The position numbers were made by a program, and so were the translations under genes. The notes under the pieces were generated by a model. The model was given only the letters and a program-made list of their open reading frames with translations. It did no database searches and had not been told where the DNA came from. 64,000 nt of DNA, from assembly GCF_000423545.1 (NCBI RefSeq), contig NZ_KE384031.1, forward strand, positions 29,177 through 93,176. Direction: 5' to 3'. The first letter of the stretch is position 1, and the number at the start of each line of letters is the position of its first letter. This document shows positions 38,006-47,882 of this stretch, piece after piece. The stretch is from Metapseudomonas resinovorans DSM 21078 (lineage in GTDB: Bacteria; Pseudomonadota; Gammaproteobacteria; Pseudomonadales; Pseudomonadaceae).

Positions 38006-38752
38006 ATGAATTACAACTGGGACTGGGGCGTGTTCTTCAAGTCCACCGGGATCGGCAGCGAAATCTACCTGGACTGGTTCGTCACCGGCCTGGGCTGGAC
38101 CATCGCCATCGCCCTGGCGGGCTGGATCATTGCCTTGCTGCTGGGCTCCTTGCTCGGCGTGATGCGCACCGTACCGAACCGCTGGGTATCCGGCATCGCT
38201 ACCCTCTACGTGGAAGTCTTCCGCAACGTGCCGCTGCTGGTGCAGCTGTTCCTCTGGTACTTCCTGGTGCCGGACCTCTTGCCCGAACCGCTGGAAATCT
38301 GGTTCAAGCAGGACCTCAACCCAGCCACCTCGGCCTATCTCAGCGTGGTGGTCTGCCTCGGCCTGTTCACCGCCGCACGCGTTTGCGAGCAGGTGCGCAC
38401 TGGTATCCAGGCACTGCCCAAGGGCCAGCTCGGCGCTGCCCGCGCCATGGGTTTCCGCCTGCCGCAGATCTACCGCTACGTGCTGCTGCCCCAGGCCTTC
38501 CGCATCATTATTCCGCCGCTCACCAGCGAGTTCCTCAACATCTTCAAGAACTCCTCGGTGGCCTCGCTGATCGGCCTGATGGAACTGCTGGCGCAGACCA
38601 AGCAGACCGCCGAGTTCTCCGCGAACCTGTTCGAAGCCTTCACCCTGGCCACCCTGATCTACTTCACCCTGAACATGAGCCTGATGCTGATCATGCGCAC
38701 GGTGGAACGGAAAGTGGCGGTGCCCGGCCTGATCTCCGTAGGGGGTAAATGA
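38006..38752 (+). CDS. aatQ: AatQ (GltJ), glutamate/aspartate ABC transporter permease
   Basis: A 248-residue inner-membrane permease of the HisMQ family with about five spans. The cytoplasmic EAA loop is seen as GQLGAARAMGFRLPQIYRYV. The ATG at 38006 follows a GGGGA site. Its stop overlaps the aatM start. Together with AatM it forms the channel for glutamate, aspartate and probably their amides. Confidence 0.95.
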   Translation: MNYNWDWGVFFKSTGIGSEIYLDWFVTGLGWTIAIALAGWIIALLLGSLLGVMRTVPNRWVSGIATLYVEVFRNVPLLVQLFLWYFLVPDLLPEPLEIWFKQDLNPATSAYLSVVVCLGLFTAARVCEQVRTGIQALPKGQLGAARAMGFRLPQIYRYVLLPQAFRIIIPPLTSEFLNIFKNSSVASLIGLMELLAQTKQTAEFSANLFEAFTLATLIYFTLNMSLMLIMRTVERKVAVPGLISVGGK

Positions 38753-39417
38753 TGGATTTCAGCGCAATCATCCCCGCCCTGCCGGGCCTGGCCGACGGCC
38801 TGCTGATGACCCTCAAGCTGATGCTGCTGGGTGTGTTCGGTGGCGTCGCCCTGGGTACCGTACTGGCCCTCATGCGCCTGTCGCACAACCCGATGCTGTC
38901 GAAAGTGGCCGGGCTGTACGTCAACTACTTCCGCTCCATCCCGCTGCTGCTGGTGATCACCTGGTTCTACTTCGCGGTGCCCTTCCTGCTGCGGGCGATC
39001 ACCGGCGAAGATACTCCGGTAGGCGCGTTCACCTCGTGCCTGGTGGCCTTCATGATGTTCGAGGCGGCGTATTTCTGCGAAATCGTCCGCGCCGGCATCC
39101 AGGCCATCCCGAAAGGCCAGATGGGAGCGGCACAGGCGCTTGGCATGACCTATGGCCAGTGCATGCGCCTGATCATCCTGCCCCAGGCCTTCCGCAAGAT
39201 GACTCCGCTGCTGCTGCAGCAGAGCATCATCCTGTTCCAGGACACCTCGCTGGTTTACACCGTGGGCCTGATGGACTTCCTCAACGCCGCCCGCTCCCGT
39301 GGCGACATCATTGGCCAGCCCCATGAGTTCCTCATCTTCGCCGGCCTCGTCTACTTCAGCGTCAGCTTCATCGCTTCCCAGCTGGTCAAACTCCTGCAGA
39401 AAAGGTTAGCCGTATGA
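38749..39417 (+). CDS. aatM: AatM (GltK), glutamate/aspartate ABC transporter permease
   Basis: A 222-residue second permease subunit with the EAA motif ([19 protein letters not shown]) and about five membrane spans. Two adjacent ATG codons (38749 and 38752) overlap the aatQ stop; either may be used. Its own stop overlaps the aatP start, so the three genes are translationally coupled. Confidence 0.95.
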   Translation: MMDFSAIIPALPGLADGLLMTLKLMLLGVFGGVALGTVLALMRLSHNPMLSKVAGLYVNYFRSIPLLLVITWFYFAVPFLLRAITGEDTPVGAFTSCLVAFMMFEAAYFCEIVRAGIQAIPKGQMGAAQALGMTYGQCMRLIILPQAFRKMTPLLLQQSIILFQDTSLVYTVGLMDFLNAARSRGDIIGQPHEFLIFAGLVYFSVSFIASQLVKLLQKRLAV

Positions 39418-40148
39418 TTTCCATCAAGAACGTCAACAAGTGGTATGGGGACTTCCAGGTGCTGACCGACTGCAGCACCGAGGTGAAGAAAGGTGAAGTC
39501 GTGGTGGTGTGCGGCCCGTCCGGCTCGGGCAAATCCACCCTGATCAAGTGCGTGAACGCCCTGGAGCCCTTCCAGAAGGGCGACATCGTGGTCGACGGTA
39601 CTTCCATCGCCGACAAGGCCACCAACCTGCCCAAGCTGCGCTCCCGCGTCGGCATGGTGTTCCAGCACTTCGAGCTGTTCCCGCACCTGTCCATCACCGA
39701 GAACCTCACCATCGCCCAGACGAAAGTGCTCGGCCGTGGCAAGGACGAAGCCATGGACAAGGGCCTGAAGCTGCTCGACCGCGTCGGCCTCAAGGCCCAC
39801 GCCCACAAGCACCCCGGCCAGCTCTCCGGTGGCCAGCAGCAGCGCGTCGCCATTGCCCGCGCCCTGGCCATGGACCCGGTGGTAATGCTGTTCGACGAGC
39901 CCACTTCGGCGCTGGACCCGGAGATGGTCAACGAAGTGCTCGACGTGATGGTCGAGCTGGCCCAGGAAGGCATGACCATGATGTGCGTGACCCACGAGAT
40001 GGGCTTCGCCCGCAAGGTCGCCGACCGGGTGATCTTCATGGATCGCGGGCAGATCGTCGAAGACTGCGCCAAAACCGAGTTCTTCGGGGACGTCAACGCC
40101 CGCTCCGACCGCGCCCAGCAGTTCCTCGCGAAGATCCTCCAGCACTGA
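39414..40148 (+). CDS. aatP: AatP (GltL), glutamate/aspartate ABC transporter ATPase
   Basis: A 244-residue ATPase with Walker [10 protein letters not shown] (about residues 38-46), signature LSGGQQQR, Walker [16 protein letters not shown] and the switch histidine in CVTHEMGFA. It powers import by AatQM. The gene is followed by a REP hairpin and then the sensor gene aauS. Confidence 0.96.
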   Translation: MISIKNVNKWYGDFQVLTDCSTEVKKGEVVVVCGPSGSGKSTLIKCVNALEPFQKGDIVVDGTSIADKATNLPKLRSRVGMVFQHFELFPHLSITENLTIAQTKVLGRGKDEAMDKGLKLLDRVGLKAHAHKHPGQLSGGQQQRVAIARALAMDPVVMLFDEPTSALDPEMVNEVLDVMVELAQEGMTMMCVTHEMGFARKVADRVIFMDRGQIVEDCAKTEFFGDVNARSDRAQQFLAKILQH

Positions 40149-40155
40149 TGCACCT

Positions 40156-40214
40156 GTAGGAGCGAGCTTGCTTGCGAATGGCCCCGAGCACTTCGCCAGC
40201 AAGCTGGCTCCTAC
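40156..40214. repeat. REP hairpin between aatP and aauS
   Basis: GTAGGAGCGAGCTTGCTTGCGAA at the left and TTCGCCAGCAAGCTGGCTCCTAC at the right are imperfect inverted copies with a short loop, the same class as 33148-33202. It covers the first codons of the longest possible aauS reading frame, which argues for a later aauS start. Confidence 0.85.
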
Positions 40215-40267
40215 GGCCCCACTCCACCATTCGGCACCCGCACGCGGTACCGACTGGAACGGCCCGG

Positions 40268-42190
40268 ATGTCTATGATGCAATGCCCTACCGCCAGCCTC
40301 CGCGCCGTGCCGCCCGCATTGACCGTGAAACCGCGCCTGCTTCGCCACTCCCTGCTATTCCTGCTGCTGCTCCTGTGCATGCTGGGCTTCGGCTACGTCG
40401 GCTATCACCTCAGTGAGGAGTCGGGCATCCGTCAACTGCGGGATAACGGCGAGCGCCAGCTGGAACTCCACGCCCGCGCCGTGGAAAGCGAGATCAACCG
40501 CTACACCTACCTGCCCAGCCTGCTGGAGCTGGAGTCCAGCGTCAGTCACCTGCTGCTCAACCCCACGCCCTATCGGCGCAATCTGGTCAACGACTACCTC
40601 GAAGGCCTGAATCGCAGAAGCGGCGCCCGCGCCATCTACCTGCTGGACACCAGTGGCCGCGTACTGGCTACCAGCAACTGGCGCGACAGCGACAGTTACC
40701 TGGGCGAGGACCTGTCCTTCCGCGCCTATTTCGAGGAAGCCATACACGGCCGCCCCGGCCGCTTCTACGGTATTGGCAGCACCACCGGCGAGGCCGGTTA
40801 CTACCTGGCCCACGGCCTGCGCTACCAGGGCCGGATCATTGGTGTCGCGGTGGTCAAGGTGAAGCTCGAGGCCCTGCAAGAGCGTTGGGAAAAGGCCCGC
40901 CTGCAAGCCTTCGTCAGTGACGAGAACGGCATCATCATCCTGTCCAGCGACCCGGCCCTGCGCATGAAGGCCGTGCGCCCGCTTTCGGCCGAAGACAAGG
41001 AGCGCCTGGCGCGCAGCCTGCAGTACTACTGGTGGGCGCTGAACGAATGGGAACCACGCACCCGCCAGGTGCTGGGCGAGGGCCTGGAAGCCATCAGCTT
41101 CGCCGCCAGCGGCCCCCAGGGCGAGGCGGAAGGCGAAGTCGCCTACCTGGCCCAGACCCGCACCCTCAGCGACACGCCCTGGCACTTCACCCTGCTTTCC
41201 CCACTGGCCGACTTGCGCCGCGAAGCGGTGATCCAGGGCATGCTCGCCGCCGTCGGCTTCGCCCTGCTGGCTTTCCTGCTCATCGCCTGGAACGAGCGAC
41301 GCAAGGTCATCGCGACCCGGCTGGCCGCTCGTGAAGCATTGCTGGCGGCCAACAACGAGCTGGAACGCAAGATCGCCGAACGCACTCAGGACCTGCGCGC
41401 CAGCAACAGCCGGCTGCTGGCGGAGATCCGCGAACGCAAGCAGACCGAGGACAACCTGCGCAAAGCGCAGGACGGACTGGTCCAGGCCGGCAAACTGGCG
41501 GTGATCGGGCAGATGTCCACCAGCATCGCCCACGAGCTCAACCAGCCGCTCGCGGCCCTGCGTACCCTCTCTGGCAACACCGTGCGCTTCCTGGCGCGCG
41601 GCGCCCTGGACACCGCTAGCACCAACCTGGCGGCGATCAACGAGCTGGTCGACCGCATGGGCCGAATCACTGCCAGCCTGCGCGCCTTCGCCCGGCGCTC
41701 CGACGACCACGGCCAGGCACGCCTGGGCAAGGCGGTGGATGCCGCACTGTTCCTTCTGCAAACCCGCCTGGAGCGCACGCCGCTGACCCTGCACCGGGAC
41801 TTTGCCGACGAGTTGCTCGCCATCGACCAGACCCGCCTGGAGCAGATCCTGGTCAACCTCATCGCCAACGCCCTGGATGCAATGAGCGGCCAATCCGACT
41901 GCCAACTCTGGCTCAGCGGCCAGATCGATGGCGACAAATACCGGCTTCAGGTGCGCGACAACGGCCCCGGCATCGACCCGGCCAACCGCGTTCACCTGTT
42001 CGAACCGTTCTTCACCACCAAGCCCGGCGAACACGGCCTGGGCCTCGGCCTGACCCTATCCGCCAGCCTCGCCACCGCCGCCGGTGGCAGTCTGGCGGCG
42101 CACCACCCGGATACCGGCGGTACCGCCTTCGAGCTGTGCCTGCCACGCATGGAAAGCCCTGAAAAATCTCCCGCGAGCCCCGCCTCATGA
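40268..42190 (+). CDS. aauS: AauS, membrane sensor histidine kinase for acidic amino acids
   Basis: A DctB-like kinase of about 640 residues. A membrane span near residues 25-47 and another near 315-335 enclose a periplasmic Cache-type sensor domain. A coiled coil follows, then HisKA with His422 in SIAHELNQP, and an ATPase domain with NLIANALDA, RDNGPGID and GLGLGLTLS. The frame is open from 40172, but that part lies in a REP hairpin; ATG 40268 or 40277 is more likely. The stop overlaps the aauR ATG. AauS/AauR are known to respond to glutamate, aspartate and their amides in Pseudomonas. Confidence 0.92.
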   Translation: MSMMQCPTASLRAVPPALTVKPRLLRHSLLFLLLLLCMLGFGYVGYHLSEESGIRQLRDNGERQLELHARAVESEINRYTYLPSLLELESSVSHLLLNPTPYRRNLVNDYLEGLNRRSGARAIYLLDTSGRVLATSNWRDSDSYLGEDLSFRAYFEEAIHGRPGRFYGIGSTTGEAGYYLAHGLRYQGRIIGVAVVKVKLEALQERWEKARLQAFVSDENGIIILSSDPALRMKAVRPLSAEDKERLARSLQYYWWALNEWEPRTRQVLGEGLEAISFAASGPQGEAEGEVAYLAQTRTLSDTPWHFTLLSPLADLRREAVIQGMLAAVGFALLAFLLIAWNERRKVIATRLAAREALLAANNELERKIAERTQDLRASNSRLLAEIRERKQTEDNLRKAQDGLVQAGKLAVIGQMSTSIAHELNQPLAALRTLSGNTVRFLARGALDTASTNLAAINELVDRMGRITASLRAFARRSDDHGQARLGKAVDAALFLLQTRLERTPLTLHRDFADELLAIDQTRLEQILVNLIANALDAMSGQSDCQLWLSGQIDGDKYRLQVRDNGPGIDPANRVHLFEPFFTTKPGEHGLGLGLTLSASLATAAGGSLAAHHPDTGGTAFELCLPRMESPEKSPASPAS

Positions 42191-43509
42191 CCGAGTTGCT
42201 CAGCGTTCTCATCGTCGAAGACGACCCCCACGTACTGATGGGCTGCCAGCAGGCCCTGGCCCTGGAAGACATTCCCAGCATCGGCGTCAGCAGCGCCGAG
42301 CAAGCCCTGCAGAAAATCGGCGAGGACTTCGCCGGCATCGTCATCAGCGACATCCGCCTGCCCGGCATGGATGGCCTGACCCTGCTCGAACGCCTGAAGA
42401 GTCGCGACCGCAGCCTGCCCGTGGTCCTCATTACCGGCCATGGCGACATCTCCATGGCGGTGCAAGCGATGCGTGACGGCGCCTATGACTTCATGGAGAA
42501 ACCCTTCTCCCCCGAGCGCCTGGTGGACGTCGCGCGCCGCGCCCTGGAGCAACGCGCCCTGGCCCGGGAAGTGACGAACCTGCGTCGCCAGTTGGCCGGC
42601 CGGCACTCGCTCGAACAACGCATCATCGGCCGTTCGCCGGCCATCCAGGCCCTGCGCGAACTGATCGCCAATGTCGCCGACACCTCGGCCAATGTGCTGA
42701 TCGAGGGCGAAACCGGTACCGGCAAGGAGCTGGTCGCCCGCTGCCTGCACGACTACAGCCGGCGCCAGACCAAACAGTTCGTCGCCCTCAATTGCGGCGG
42801 CCTGCCGGAAAACCTCTTCGACAGCGAAATCTTCGGCCACGAAGCCCACGCCTTCACCGGCGCCGGCAAGCGCCGAATCGGCAAGATCGAGCACGCCCAC
42901 CAGGGCACCCTGTTCCTCGACGAGATCGAGAGCATGCCGATCAACCTGCAGATCAAGTTCCTCCGCGTCCTGCAGGAGCAGACCCTGGAGCGCCTGGGCT
43001 CCAACCAGTCGATCCCGGTGGACTGCCGCGTCATCGCCGCCACCAAGTTCGACCTGGACGAGGAAGGCAAGGCTGGGCGCTTCCGCAGCGACCTGTATTA
43101 CCGACTGAACGTGGTCACCCTGGAACTGCCGCCCCTGCGTGATCGTCGCGAAGACATCCTGCTGCTGTTCGAGCACTTCCTGCAGCTCTCTTCCCTGCGA
43201 TTCGACCGCGCTGTCCCCGAGCTGGACAACGCCACCGTTTCCGCGCTGATGGCCCACGACTGGCCAGGCAACGTGCGCGAACTGCGCAACGTCGCCGAAC
43301 GCTTTGCCCTCGGGCTGCCGGTATTCAAGAAGAGCAGCCAGACCCCGGACGGCAACGACCCCCGCTTTGCAGAAGCAGTGGAAGCCTTCGAGAAATCCCT
43401 GCTCAGCGCCGCCCTCGAACGCCATGGTGGCAACCTCAGCCAGGCCTGCATCGCCCTGGGCATGGCCAAGACCACACTGTTCGACAAAGTGAAGAAGTAC
43501 GGGTTGTAG
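42187..43509 (+). CDS. aauR: AauR, sigma-54-dependent response regulator (DctD family)
   Basis: A 440-residue NtrC/DctD-type activator. The receiver (1-120) has Asp55. The AAA+ domain has Walker A GETGTGKE (174-181) and Walker B TLFLDEIES. The sigma-54 contact loop, usually GAFTGA, reads HAFTGA with His221 in first position. The C-terminal Fis-like helix-turn-helix is GNLSQACIALGMAKTTLFDKV. It should activate the sigma-54 promoter at 36805-36819 through the site at 36671-36690. A perfect hairpin (43530-43555) follows the gene. Confidence 0.93.
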   Translation: MTELLSVLIVEDDPHVLMGCQQALALEDIPSIGVSSAEQALQKIGEDFAGIVISDIRLPGMDGLTLLERLKSRDRSLPVVLITGHGDISMAVQAMRDGAYDFMEKPFSPERLVDVARRALEQRALAREVTNLRRQLAGRHSLEQRIIGRSPAIQALRELIANVADTSANVLIEGETGTGKELVARCLHDYSRRQTKQFVALNCGGLPENLFDSEIFGHEAHAFTGAGKRRIGKIEHAHQGTLFLDEIESMPINLQIKFLRVLQEQTLERLGSNQSIPVDCRVIAATKFDLDEEGKAGRFRSDLYYRLNVVTLELPPLRDRREDILLLFEHFLQLSSLRFDRAVPELDNATVSALMAHDWPGNVRELRNVAERFALGLPVFKKSSQTPDGNDPRFAEAVEAFEKSLLSAALERHGGNLSQACIALGMAKTTLFDKVKKYGL

Positions 43510-43529
43510 ATCTCGGACCCTGCTTTTCT

Positions 43530-43555
43530 GTGGGGGCGATTTCATTCGCCCCCAC
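43530..43555 (+). terminator. Perfect hairpin after aauR (REP-type, possible terminator)
   Basis: GTGGGGGCGA-TTTCAT-TCGCCCCCAC has perfect 10-bp arms and a six-base loop, 20 bases after the aauR stop. No T-run follows, so it may be a REP unit used as an mRNA end. Confidence 0.6.
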
Positions 43556-43630
43556 AACGCCCCCCTGCCCGCCAGCGCCCCGCCCCTGCATGGTCTAAAA
43601 CCTCCAGACCACCTCACATAAACCACCGCC

Positions 43631-44923
43631 ATGCCCCTTCTCCACCGCGCCATCCACGCCAGGGCCGGTGAACTGGCCCCGGCCCTGGCCGCCTTCGCCC
43701 TGCTGCTGTGCCTGTTCGGCGGCTACTTCATGCTGCGGCCGGTGCGCGAAACCATGGGCATCGCCGGCGGTGTCGAGAACCTGCAATGGCTGTTCAGCGC
43801 CACCTTCGTCGTCATGCTGCTGGCGGTGCCGGCCTACGGCTGGTTGAACGCGCGGGTACCGCGACGGGTGTTCCTCGACTGTGTCTACCTGTTCTTCGCC
43901 AGCAACCTGCTGGGCTTCGCCTGGCTGCTGTGGCGCACGCCGGACCCGCTGTGGGTGGCGCGGGCCTTCTATGTCTGGCTGTCGGTCTACAACCTGTTCG
44001 TGGTGTCGCTGGCCTGGAGCCTGCTGGCGGATGTGTTCGATCGACGCCAGTCCAAACGCCTCTTCCCCTCCATCGCCGCCGGGGCCAGCCTGGGCGGGTT
44101 GCTCGGTCCTGTACTGGGCGGCCTGCTGGTGGAGCCTCTGGGCACGGCAGGGCTGCTGGCCTTGGCCGCCCTGCTCCTGCTGCCGACCCTGGCCCTGCGC
44201 CGGTTCCTGATGACCTGGCGCGGTATCGGTGGGGCAGGAAGGCCCGGCGCAGAAAGCGAACCACCGGAGCGCCCGGTGCCCGGCAATCCCTTCTCTGGTA
44301 TCAGCCTGGTGCTGGGCTCTCCCTATTTGCTGGGTATTTGCACCTTCGTCCTGCTGCTGTCCTGCACCAGCACGTTCCTCTACTTCGAGCAGGCACGGCT
44401 GGTGGCAGCGCTGTTCCCGGACAGTCGACAGCAGGTCCGTGTGTTCGCCCTGATCGACTTCAGCGTGCAGTCGCTATCCCTGATCTGCCAGCTCTTCGTC
44501 GCCGGGCGCGTGGCCCAGCGTTTCGGCGTTGGCGCCCTGTTGGCAGTGGTGCCGCTGCTGGTCGCCCTGGGCTTTCTCGCCCTGGCGTTGCTGCCGCAAT
44601 TCGCCGTGTTGGCCGGGGTGATGGTGCTGCGTCGCGTGGGCGAGTACGCCTTCATTCGGCCGGGGCGGGAAATGCTCTTCGTACCGCTCGGCGCCCAGCA
44701 GAAGTACCGGGCGAAGAACTTCATCGACACCGTGGTCTATCGCGGAGGCGACGCCCTCAGCGCCTGGCTCAACACGCTGCTCATCGGCATCGGCCTTGCT
44801 GCCGCCACGGTGGCGCTGGTTGGCGCAGGCGTAGCCGTGGCCTGGTCCGTACTGGGCTGGCGCCTGGGCGTGCGGCACGAGCACACTGAATCCTCGGCAA
44901 GCCCACAGGAGGCCAAGCCATGA
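43631..44923 (+). CDS. MFS-like transporter following aauR
   Basis: A 430-residue polytopic membrane protein with about 12 spans and MFS-type features, including a PRRVFL loop after the second span and FDRRQSKRLFPSIAAGAS before the fifth. The general shape resembles MFS proteins related to nucleotide carriers. The substrate cannot be deduced. Its stop overlaps the ATG of the aldo-keto reductase. The pair follows aauR in P. aeruginosa too (PA1333/PA1334 position, as I recall). Confidence 0.8.
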   Translation: MPLLHRAIHARAGELAPALAAFALLLCLFGGYFMLRPVRETMGIAGGVENLQWLFSATFVVMLLAVPAYGWLNARVPRRVFLDCVYLFFASNLLGFAWLLWRTPDPLWVARAFYVWLSVYNLFVVSLAWSLLADVFDRRQSKRLFPSIAAGASLGGLLGPVLGGLLVEPLGTAGLLALAALLLLPTLALRRFLMTWRGIGGAGRPGAESEPPERPVPGNPFSGISLVLGSPYLLGICTFVLLLSCTSTFLYFEQARLVAALFPDSRQQVRVFALIDFSVQSLSLICQLFVAGRVAQRFGVGALLAVVPLLVALGFLALALLPQFAVLAGVMVLRRVGEYAFIRPGREMLFVPLGAQQKYRAKNFIDTVVYRGGDALSAWLNTLLIGIGLAAATVALVGAGVAVAWSVLGWRLGVRHEHTESSASPQEAKP

Positions 44924-45843
44924 GAACCGGTATCACCCGCGCCGAATTCCTCCGCCTCAGTGCGGGTACGGCACTTCTGGCCATGAGCCCATTCAGCCTC
45001 GGCGCCGACTTGGAGCCGCATCCATTGCGCCGCCGCGCCATCCCATCCAGCGGCGAGCAGTTGTCCGTGATCGGCGTCGGCACCTACCGGGGCTTCGACA
45101 TCTCCCATGATGCCAGCGAGGCCTGGGCCGACTGCCGCAAGGTACTGGAAGCGCTCTTCGCGGCCGGCGGCTCGGTGATCGACAGCTCACCCATGTACGG
45201 CCAGGCGGAAGAAGTGATCGGCGGCTTGCTGAACGAGCTGAAGGCCCATGAGCATGCCTTCGTCGCCACCAAGGTCTGGACCCAGGGGCGTCAGGGCGGC
45301 GTGAAACAGATGCAACACTCCATGCGCCTGTTGCAGCGCCAGCGCATCGACCTGATGCAGGTACACAACCTGGTGGACTGGAAGGAGCACCTGACAACGC
45401 TGCGGCAATGGAAGGAGGAAGGCCGCATCCGCTACCTAGGCGTCACTCACTACACCTCCAGCGCGTATGACGAACTGGAAAAGGTGCTACGCGCCGAGAA
45501 GCTGGACTTCCTGCAAGTCAACTACGCACTCAACGACCGCGACGCCGAAGCGCGCATCCTGCCCCTGGCGCAGGAGCGCGGCGTGGCAGTGCTGGTCAAC
45601 CGCCCATTCGGCGGCGGCAACCTGCTGCGCAACCTCTTGCCGCAACCACTACCGGATTGGGCCGCCGACTACGACTGCACCAGTTGGCCGCAACTCTTGC
45701 TGAAGTTCTGCCTGAGCCACCCGGCGGTAACCTGCGTGATCCCCGGAACGGGCAACCCCCGCCACATGCTGGACAACCTCCAGGCCGGGCGGGGGAAGGA
45801 ACCCGACCAGGCGTTGCGGGACAGGCTGACTCAGCTCCTGTAG
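44920..45843 (+). CDS. Exported aldo/keto reductase
   Basis: A 307-residue aldo/keto reductase with the tetrad Asp88, Tyr93, Lys118 and His149 (VIDSSPMYG, FVATKVW, MQVHNL). The N-terminus (ITRAEFLRLSAGTALLAMSP, then FSLGA) looks like a twin-arginine-type export signal, but only one of the two arginines of RRxFL is in place, so the export route is uncertain. Overlaps the upstream transporter gene by four bases, indicating a two-gene unit. Confidence 0.85.
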   Translation: MRTGITRAEFLRLSAGTALLAMSPFSLGADLEPHPLRRRAIPSSGEQLSVIGVGTYRGFDISHDASEAWADCRKVLEALFAAGGSVIDSSPMYGQAEEVIGGLLNELKAHEHAFVATKVWTQGRQGGVKQMQHSMRLLQRQRIDLMQVHNLVDWKEHLTTLRQWKEEGRIRYLGVTHYTSSAYDELEKVLRAEKLDFLQVNYALNDRDAEARILPLAQERGVAVLVNRPFGGGNLLRNLLPQPLPDWAADYDCTSWPQLLLKFCLSHPAVTCVIPGTGNPRHMLDNLQAGRGKEPDQALRDRLTQLL

Positions 45844-45858
45844 GGTCCACGTGCGTTT

Positions 45859-45923
45859 GTAGGATGGGTAGAGCCTGCGAAACCCATCGATCACGGTCCG
45901 CATGGGTTTCGCCCGCCCCATCC
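45859..45923. repeat. Second-type repeat (GTAGGATGGGT...GCGAAACCCATCG)
   Basis: GTAGGATGGGTAGAGC..GCGAAACCCATCG on the left and CATGGGTTTCGCCCGCCCCATCC on the right form nested inverted repeats between convergent genes. Related copies occur at 47834-47866 (partial), 49755-49834 and 63900-63986. Confidence 0.75.
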
Positions 45924-45950
45924 AATTGCGGAAGCCTTTCCCGCCCGTCC

Positions 45951-46700
45951 TCAGGCCGAGAAGCCACCGTCGATCATCAGGTTGGCGCCGGTGATGTATC
46001 CCGCCTCCGGGCCGGCCAGGTAGGCCACGAAGCTGGCGATCTCCTCGGCCTGGCCATAGCGCGGCAGGGCCATGATCTGCTTGAGGGATTCAGCGAACTC
46101 GCCCTGGTCGGGGTTCATCTCGGTGTCCACCGGGCCCGGTTGCACGTTGTTGACCGTGATGCCACGCGGCCCCAGGTCACGGGCCAGGCCCTTGGTGAAG
46201 CCGGCCACCGCCGCCTTGCTCAGGGCGTACACCGAGCCGCCCGCAAACGGCATGCGCTCGGCATTGGTGCTGCCGATCGTAATGATGCGACCGCCCTCGC
46301 CCATCACACGGGCGGCTTCCTGGCTGGCGATCACCACACTGCGAACGTTGACGTCCAGCGTACGGTCCAGGTCGTCGATGCTGAACTCTTCGATGGGCGC
46401 CACGGCCAGCACGCCAGCGTTGTTCACCAGGATGTCGAGGCGGCCGTAGGTTTCCACCGTGTGGCGGATGGCAGCGCGGATGGCCTGCTCATCGCGGCTG
46501 TCCGCCTTGATGGCGATGGCGCGGCCACCAGCGGCTTCGATGGCCTGGACCACTTCAAGTGCGCTGCTGGCGGATGCAACGTAGGTCAGGGCGACGGCGG
46601 CGCCTTCCTTTGCCAGGCGCTTGGCAGTCGCGGCACCAATGCCGCGGGAACCGCCCTGGATGAATGCGACTTTGCCTTCGAGGGTTTTGTGGGTGCTCAT
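45951..46700 (-). CDS. Short-chain dehydrogenase, divergent from a LysR regulator
   Basis: A 249-residue SDR. The glycine motif reads QGGSRGIG (residues 15-22) with Gln in place of the usual Thr, and NNAG is at 93-96. The active site is Ser with YALSK (Tyr158, Lys162). The C-terminus GANLMIDGGFSA is typical of FabG-like enzymes. The ATG at 46700 starts MSTHKTLEGKV; the longer open frame upstream lies in the intergenic region and across the LysR gene. The divergent LysR gene starts 120 bases away and probably controls it. Confidence 0.92.
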   Translation of the reverse strand: MSTHKTLEGKVAFIQGGSRGIGAATAKRLAKEGAAVALTYVASASSALEVVQAIEAAGGRAIAIKADSRDEQAIRAAIRHTVETYGRLDILVNNAGVLAVAPIEEFSIDDLDRTLDVNVRSVVIASQEAARVMGEGGRIITIGSTNAERMPFAGGSVYALSKAAVAGFTKGLARDLGPRGITVNNVQPGPVDTEMNPDQGEFAESLKQIMALPRYGQAEEIASFVAYLAGPEAGYITGANLMIDGGFSA

Positions 46701-46820
46701 TGAGGAATCTCCGGGAACCAGGGGTGTGGTTGAGTACGGCCCCAGTATTGGCCTCCGATTCACAACCGATAAGCCGGCAATCGCTATATTCAGTCGATAC
46801 CAATGGTTTATGGAGACCCC

Positions 46821-47753
46821 ATGGAAACCCTCAGCAGCATCGAGTGCTTCGTGCGCGCCGCCGAGGCTGGCAGCTTTGCCGAAGCCGCGCGGCGCCTGGG
46901 CTTGACCCCCGCCGCGGTGGGCAAGAATGTGGCTCGGCTGGAATCCAATCTTGGCGTTCGGCTGTTCCTGCGCAGCACCCGGCGCCTGACCCTGACCGAA
47001 GCCGGCGAGCGTTTTCTGGCGGAGGTGAGTGGCGGGCTGGCGAGCATCCAGGGGGCGGTGGCGAACCTCGCCAGCAGCCAGGGCCAGCCGGCAGGCACGC
47101 TCAAGGTGAGCATGGGCGTGGCTTTTGGCCGCGACTACATCCTGCCGCACCTCGCCGACTTCCTCGCCCGCTACCCGGCCATCGTCCCCGACTGGCAGTT
47201 CGACAATCGCCCCGTGGACCTGATCGGTGAAGGCTTCGATGCCGCCATCGGTGGCGGCTTCGAGCTGCCACCTGGGGTAATTGCCCGCCAGTTGGGGCCG
47301 GCCCACCGCGTGCTGCTGGCGTCCAAGGATTACCTGGCGCGCAGCCCGGCCATCGAATCACCGGAAGATCTCGCCCGGCACGACGGCATCCTCATCCGCT
47401 CGCCCCAGACCGGGCGCGTGCGCAGCTGGCCGTTGCGTACCCGCGACGACCGCCAGGCGACGTTCGAACTGAAGCTGCGCATGGCCATGACCGACCCGGA
47501 GGCCGCCTGCCATGCGGCCATGCAAGGGCTGGGCGTCACACTGGTCAGCACCGTACACGCCCTGCCCCACCTCAAGCGCGGCACCCTGGAACGCGTGCTG
47601 CCGGACTGGTATGTGGATACCGGCAGCCTGTCCCTCTACTTCAGCGCGCAGAAGTTACTGCCGGCCAAGACCCGCGTATTCATCGACTTCATCGTCGAGC
47701 GCTTCCGCCAGCAAAAGCTGGCGGAGCAGTTCAACGCCAACTGGCGGCCCTGA
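46821..47753 (+). CDS. LysR-family regulator
   Basis: A 310-residue LysR-type protein. The N-terminal winged helix (about residues 1-60) contains FVRAAEAGSFAEAARRLGLTPAAVGKNVARLE. The effector domain follows, of the CrgA-like group that often controls a divergent oxidoreductase. ATG 46821 (METLSSIECF) is preferred to an upstream in-frame ATG at 46803. The divergent gene is an SDR, its likely target. Confidence 0.92.
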   Translation: METLSSIECFVRAAEAGSFAEAARRLGLTPAAVGKNVARLESNLGVRLFLRSTRRLTLTEAGERFLAEVSGGLASIQGAVANLASSQGQPAGTLKVSMGVAFGRDYILPHLADFLARYPAIVPDWQFDNRPVDLIGEGFDAAIGGGFELPPGVIARQLGPAHRVLLASKDYLARSPAIESPEDLARHDGILIRSPQTGRVRSWPLRTRDDRQATFELKLRMAMTDPEAACHAAMQGLGVTLVSTVHALPHLKRGTLERVLPDWYVDTGSLSLYFSAQKLLPAKTRVFIDFIVERFRQQKLAEQFNANWRP

Positions 47754-47833
47754 CGCGGAACGCGGTTTCGCACGGGCCACAAGGGTGGAAGTCGCTCTTC
47801 ACTTCCACCAGCGCGCCACACCGGGGCCCGATG

Positions 47834-47866
47834 CTGATGGGTTTCGCTTCGCTCTACCACATCCTA
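47834..47866. repeat. Partial second-type repeat
   Basis: GATGGGTTTCGCTTCGCTCTACCACATCCTAC is one half of the GTAGGATGGGT/AACCCATC repeat family, standing between the convergent LysR and transporter genes. A GGTGGAAGT/ACTTCCACC hairpin lies just before it at about 47784-47810. Confidence 0.6.
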
Positions 47867-47882
47867 CGAATGGGTCCGGGCC

